In this document: positions 6,295-8,519 of the stretch, in pieces | Numbering within the stretch: position 1 is the first letter of the stretch | Layout: the number at the start of each line of letters is the position of its first letter | Notes under the pieces: generated by a model | Databases searched by the model: none | What the model saw: only the letters and a program-made list of their open reading frames with translations | What the model was told of the DNA's origin: nothing | Position numbers and translations under genes: made by a program | Source of the DNA: Syntrophaceae bacterium | GTDB taxonomy: Bacteria; Desulfobacterota; Syntrophia; Syntrophales; UBA2185 | Reading direction: 5' to 3' | Assembly (NCBI GenBank): GCA_003508565.1 | Contig: DNUI01000087.1 | Location: 4,703-13,221 of the forward strand | Length of the DNA stretch: 8,519 bases

Positions 6295-6747
6295 ATGTTA
6301 CCCTTAAAGAAAATTCTTTATCCTACCGATTTCAGCACACTATCGTACGAGGCCCTGAAAGTAGCATGTGAATATGCCAAACAGTTCTCTGCTGAGTTGT
6401 GTTTACTGCATGTAACTCCATTAGTTCCTGCCATCACTGCATTCACGCCATCATCCACGTCCTTTAATGTTCCTTTGTATCAGGAAAATCTCGAGAAGAG
6501 CACCAAGGAAAAGCTGCTCAAAGTGGTCGAGAAAAATGTCCCAAAGGATATGCACGCACAGGTATTTGCAGTATCCGGAAACGCGGGAGATGAAATCGTA
6601 CGCTTTGCTGAAAAGGAAAACGTGGATCTCATCGTGATTGCATCACACGGTGAATCCGGAGGTCACCATTACGTCATGGGCTGTGTCGCAGAAAAGATTG
6701 TACGACATGCCAAATGTCCTGTGCTTACTGTTCCAAGCTTACGGTAA
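6295..6747 (+). CDS. Universal stress protein, single UspA domain
   Basis: The 150-residue cytoplasmic protein is one UspA domain of standard length. The N-terminal strand and loop KILYPTDFS (6-14) include D12, which contacts the nucleotide in ATP-binding members. The C-terminal signature is IASHGESGGHHYVMGCVAEKIVRHAKCPVLTV. The classical ATP motif G-2x-G-9x-G-S/T reads here as A116-2x-G119-9x-G129-C130: the spacing is kept, but the first glycine is alanine and the final S/T is cysteine. Nucleotide binding is therefore likely weakened or altered, though not excluded. The start is certain, with AAAGGAGG at 6281-6288 just upstream. The gene has its own strong promoter with operator-like sites and follows marR. 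Members of this family help cells survive starvation, osmotic and oxidative stress; the specific role here is unknown. Confidence 0.92.
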   Translation: MLPLKKILYPTDFSTLSYEALKVACEYAKQFSAELCLLHVTPLVPAITAFTPSSTSFNVPLYQENLEKSTKEKLLKVVEKNVPKDMHAQVFAVSGNAGDEIVRFAEKENVDLIVIASHGESGGHHYVMGCVAEKIVRHAKCPVLTVPSLR

Positions 6748-6758
6748 GTGAGGCAACA

Positions 6759-6808
6759 CAGTGTCCTGTCCCCCTCATTGCTTCCAATTGCTGCGGGACA
6801 GGACACTG
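6759..6808. repeat. Long perfect hairpin between convergent genes
   Basis: CAGTGTCCTGTCCC (6759-6772) pairs perfectly over 14 bp with GGGACAGGACACTG (6795-6808). Within the 22-base loop, ATTG and CAAT can close a further 4-bp stem over a CTTC tetraloop (6777-6788). It lies between the usp stop (6747) and the gpgS-like stop (6819), so it may act as a two-way terminator. Neither side carries the T-run of an intrinsic terminator, and the GTGTCCTGTCCC wording recalls REP-type dispersed palindromes. The structure is seen directly; its role is inferred. Confidence 0.6.
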
Positions 6809-6818
6809 ATACTTCACA

Positions 6819-8027
6819 TCAGCGATTATCCAGTTCCACTGCTTCGGCGATCCTGTCAGCAAAGTCAGGGATAGCCGCTTCTACTCTTACCCAGGCCGGC
6901 AGCATGGGAATGCCCACGGGATTTTTCGTAAACTCTTTCATTGCGATAGCCAGACAGCCGGTGAAGGCTTCCACCGCCTCGATTTCACTATTCCGGTCAT
7001 AGGCCAGACCGTTCATAAGAGATAATGCGTGATACTTTTCGATCGCTACACGGGATTCCTGAATATAGGCCGTACTGAGGGTTCTGAAAAATGACTGGCT
7101 CATGACGATACCGTCCTCACTCAATACCCGTAAGAGGGCCTTGGCGATATCGCTTGCCATGCGGAGCAAACCCTCATTGGGTTTGTCTTTACTCAGGGGC
7201 TGGTGCTTGTGTTCATAAAACTCGGTAATTTCTACCTGGCAGACGCGATTGACGGTGGTATGCTGGTAGACCTCGCTTAAAAGCGAGACCTCAAGCCCCC
7301 AGGTGGGTGAAATCCTGATGCCCCTTGCCAGCGGTGTGATCAGGGCAAATTCTCCGGAGAGGGCGTAACGGAAACTGTCGAGGAATTCCAGAAAGTGGTT
7401 GTACCCCAGGATACGCTTCAGGGTCCTGATCAGAGGCGTAAAAAAAAGCCTCGTCACCCGGCCGTAGAGCTTATCAGTAACCCGCGCATAGTATCCCTTG
7501 CTGAACTCAATGTCCATGGCCGGATGTACCACGGGGTAGAACAGTCTGGACACGATTTCCCGGTTGTAGTTCACGATATCGCAGTCATGCAGCGCAATGG
7601 CATAGACACCCCCCTGGGAGAGAATGTAACCCAGCGTCATCCAGACGGATCTTCCTTTTCCCTGCATCCCCAGATCGAAGGCATTTTTTCTCAGGTCTTT
7701 ATAGAGTTTCTCCATCCTTGGCCCATCATGCCAGACAATTTTGACTTCCGCAGGTAGAACAGACATCTTTTCCCTGGCTTCGTGAAACTGTTTTCCGTTC
7801 GCCCTGTCCAGGGAAAGGACGATTTTACTGAGATACTTGATTCCTTTAAGTTCATCAATGATCCGGGGCATGGAAGGCGTTTCAAATTCGGAAAAGAGCG
7901 CCGGGAGCAAAAGCACCATGCCTCTTCTTCGGGAAATTGATTGCAGTTCCGCATCCATTTCCCCGAGGGGCCTTTCCTTTAATTTCTGTAAAGTATTGAT
8001 AACGCCGTTTTGAAAAAAATCAGCCAT
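6819..8027 (-). CDS. gpgS: Glucosyl-3-phosphoglycerate synthase-like glycosyltransferase
   Basis: The 402-residue protein resembles GT81-family GpgS, which joins glucose from an NDP-sugar to 3-phosphoglycerate, the first step to the compatible solute glucosylglycerate. It is a GT-A fold. A nucleotide-sugar region with QGKGRSVW (122-129) precedes the metal-binding triplet D148-C149-D150 in ALHDCDIVN. RYALSGEFAL (220-229) fits the acceptor-side GE motif of GpgS, WGLEVSLLSEVY (243-254) its WGxE region, and YEHKHQPL (271-278) its late histidine loop. A helical C-terminal part follows (about 285-402). There is no signal peptide or membrane span. ATG 8027 is set by AAGGAGG (8033-8039), which overlaps the stop of the preceding gene; the 10-base gap shows an operon. 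No phosphatase gene (gpgP) is in view. Another sugar or acceptor, as in mannosyl-type relatives, cannot be excluded. Confidence 0.75.
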   Translation of the reverse strand: MADFFQNGVINTLQKLKERPLGEMDAELQSISRRRGMVLLLPALFSEFETPSMPRIIDELKGIKYLSKIVLSLDRANGKQFHEAREKMSVLPAEVKIVWHDGPRMEKLYKDLRKNAFDLGMQGKGRSVWMTLGYILSQGGVYAIALHDCDIVNYNREIVSRLFYPVVHPAMDIEFSKGYYARVTDKLYGRVTRLFFTPLIRTLKRILGYNHFLEFLDSFRYALSGEFALITPLARGIRISPTWGLEVSLLSEVYQHTTVNRVCQVEITEFYEHKHQPLSKDKPNEGLLRMASDIAKALLRVLSEDGIVMSQSFFRTLSTAYIQESRVAIEKYHALSLMNGLAYDRNSEIEAVEAFTGCLAIAMKEFTKNPVGIPMLPAWVRVEAAIPDFADRIAEAVELDNR

Positions 8028-8037
8028 GAGATCCTCC

Positions 8038-8519
8038 TTATTTCCAGATTTTCAAGAGATAGTCCTTCATGTCTTCAAAGGCCCTGGCCTGCTTTTCGAA
8101 GTGCTGCTCCGATTCCTCCTGGTTTTTCTCCTTCAGTTCGTTGACCATGGAAGCAACCCGCGCGTAATACAGGGGAATCATGGTATCCAGAACCTTGAAG
8201 CGCTGCCTGGGGGTGTCATGGAAAACACCAACATACCGGTAGACAATTCTTACCCACGTTTCAATAGGAAAATTGAACTCTTCCATACTGCTGTTTCTAA
8301 CTAAATTTTTAATGACCTTCCAGTCCTTTCTTTCAACAAATTTTTCCCAGACCAACCCGAAGTTTTTGAATCCGATCTTAAAATATTCAATTAAATTCGC
8401 CTGATCGATTTCAAAGGGAACAGGTACCTGCCCGATTGCGTCTCCGAGAGTGGGAACTTCCTGAGAACCCTTAATGTTCCGCCAATAGTCTGCATAGCTC
8501 TCCATCAACTGGAACGTGG
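8038..8519 (-). CDS. C-terminal part of a probable glycosyltransferase, 5' end outside window
   Basis: The reading frame is open to the right edge. About 160 C-terminal residues are visible, ending at TAA (8040-8038), so the true start lies outside. A TTG/ATG pair at 8508-8503 is in frame but has no visible ribosome-binding site and is probably internal. The visible part is soluble and mostly helical. Its pattern ETWVRIVYRYVGVFH, then IPLYYARVASMVNEL, and an end AFEDMKDYLLKIW recalls, from memory, the C-terminal domain of GT-A glycosyltransferases related to mannosylglycerate and glucosylglycerate synthases. That matches its place 10 bases upstream of the gpgS-like gene, whose Shine-Dalgarno overlaps this stop. 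The catalytic domain is not in the window, so the family assignment is tentative; a helical protein of unknown function is the alternative. Confidence 0.5.
   Translation of the reverse strand, partial: TFQLMESYADYWRNIKGSQEVPTLGDAIGQVPVPFEIDQANLIEYFKIGFKNFGLVWEKFVERKDWKVIKNLVRNSSMEEFNFPIETWVRIVYRYVGVFHDTPRQRFKVLDTMIPLYYARVASMVNELKEKNQEESEQHFEKQARAFEDMKDYLLKIWK

Overview
This 8.5 kb bacterial window is ordinary chromosomal DNA of moderate GC. It is densely coded, with strong Shine-Dalgarno sequences and sigma70-type promoters, and contains no rRNA or tRNA gene, insertion sequence or CRISPR array. The protein set (Trk potassium uptake, an archaeal-type ClC protein, a GpgS-type glucosyltransferase) suggests an anaerobic Gram-negative bacterium of the deltaproteobacterial/Desulfobacterota type. 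That taxonomic guess comes from general protein resemblance only.

Layout. At 1-46 (minus) is the first 15 codons of a gene whose product begins like a signal peptide. A 252-base divergent intergenic region follows, then a class I SAM-dependent methyltransferase (299-862, plus). Converging on it is a three-gene minus-strand block read from right to left: a ClC-type chloride protein (5332-3956), trkA (3781-2420) and trkH (2423-975). trkA and trkH overlap by 4 bases, and trkA has its own near-consensus promoter in the gap after clc. Divergent from clc is a MarR-family regulator (5511-6029, plus), followed by a single-domain universal stress protein (6295-6747, plus). A 14-bp perfect-stem hairpin (6759-6808) separates the usp gene from a second minus-strand operon. 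That operon holds a glucosyl-3-phosphoglycerate synthase-like GT-A glycosyltransferase (8027-6819), preceded by the C-terminal part of another protein (8519-8038), probably also a glycosyltransferase, that runs off the window.

How the genes may work together. TrkA/TrkH take up K+, the ClC protein carries an anion, and GpgS starts synthesis of glucosylglycerate, a negatively charged compatible solute that needs K+ as counter-ion. Together with the universal stress protein, the window reads as an osmotic or ionic stress locus. The most notable regulatory signal is a 17-bp near-repeat, CACAAAYTATTTGTAYA. One copy lies on the marR promoter, in the clc-marR divergent region. A second lies just upstream of an excellent promoter that serves usp, and a degenerate third copy sits inside that promoter's spacer. 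This is a plausible MarR operator set linking clc, marR and usp.

The most notable protein feature is that the ClC protein has valine at both positions that are glutamate in H+/Cl- exchangers (external gating Glu and internal proton Glu). This predicts a channel-like, proton-uncoupled anion pathway.
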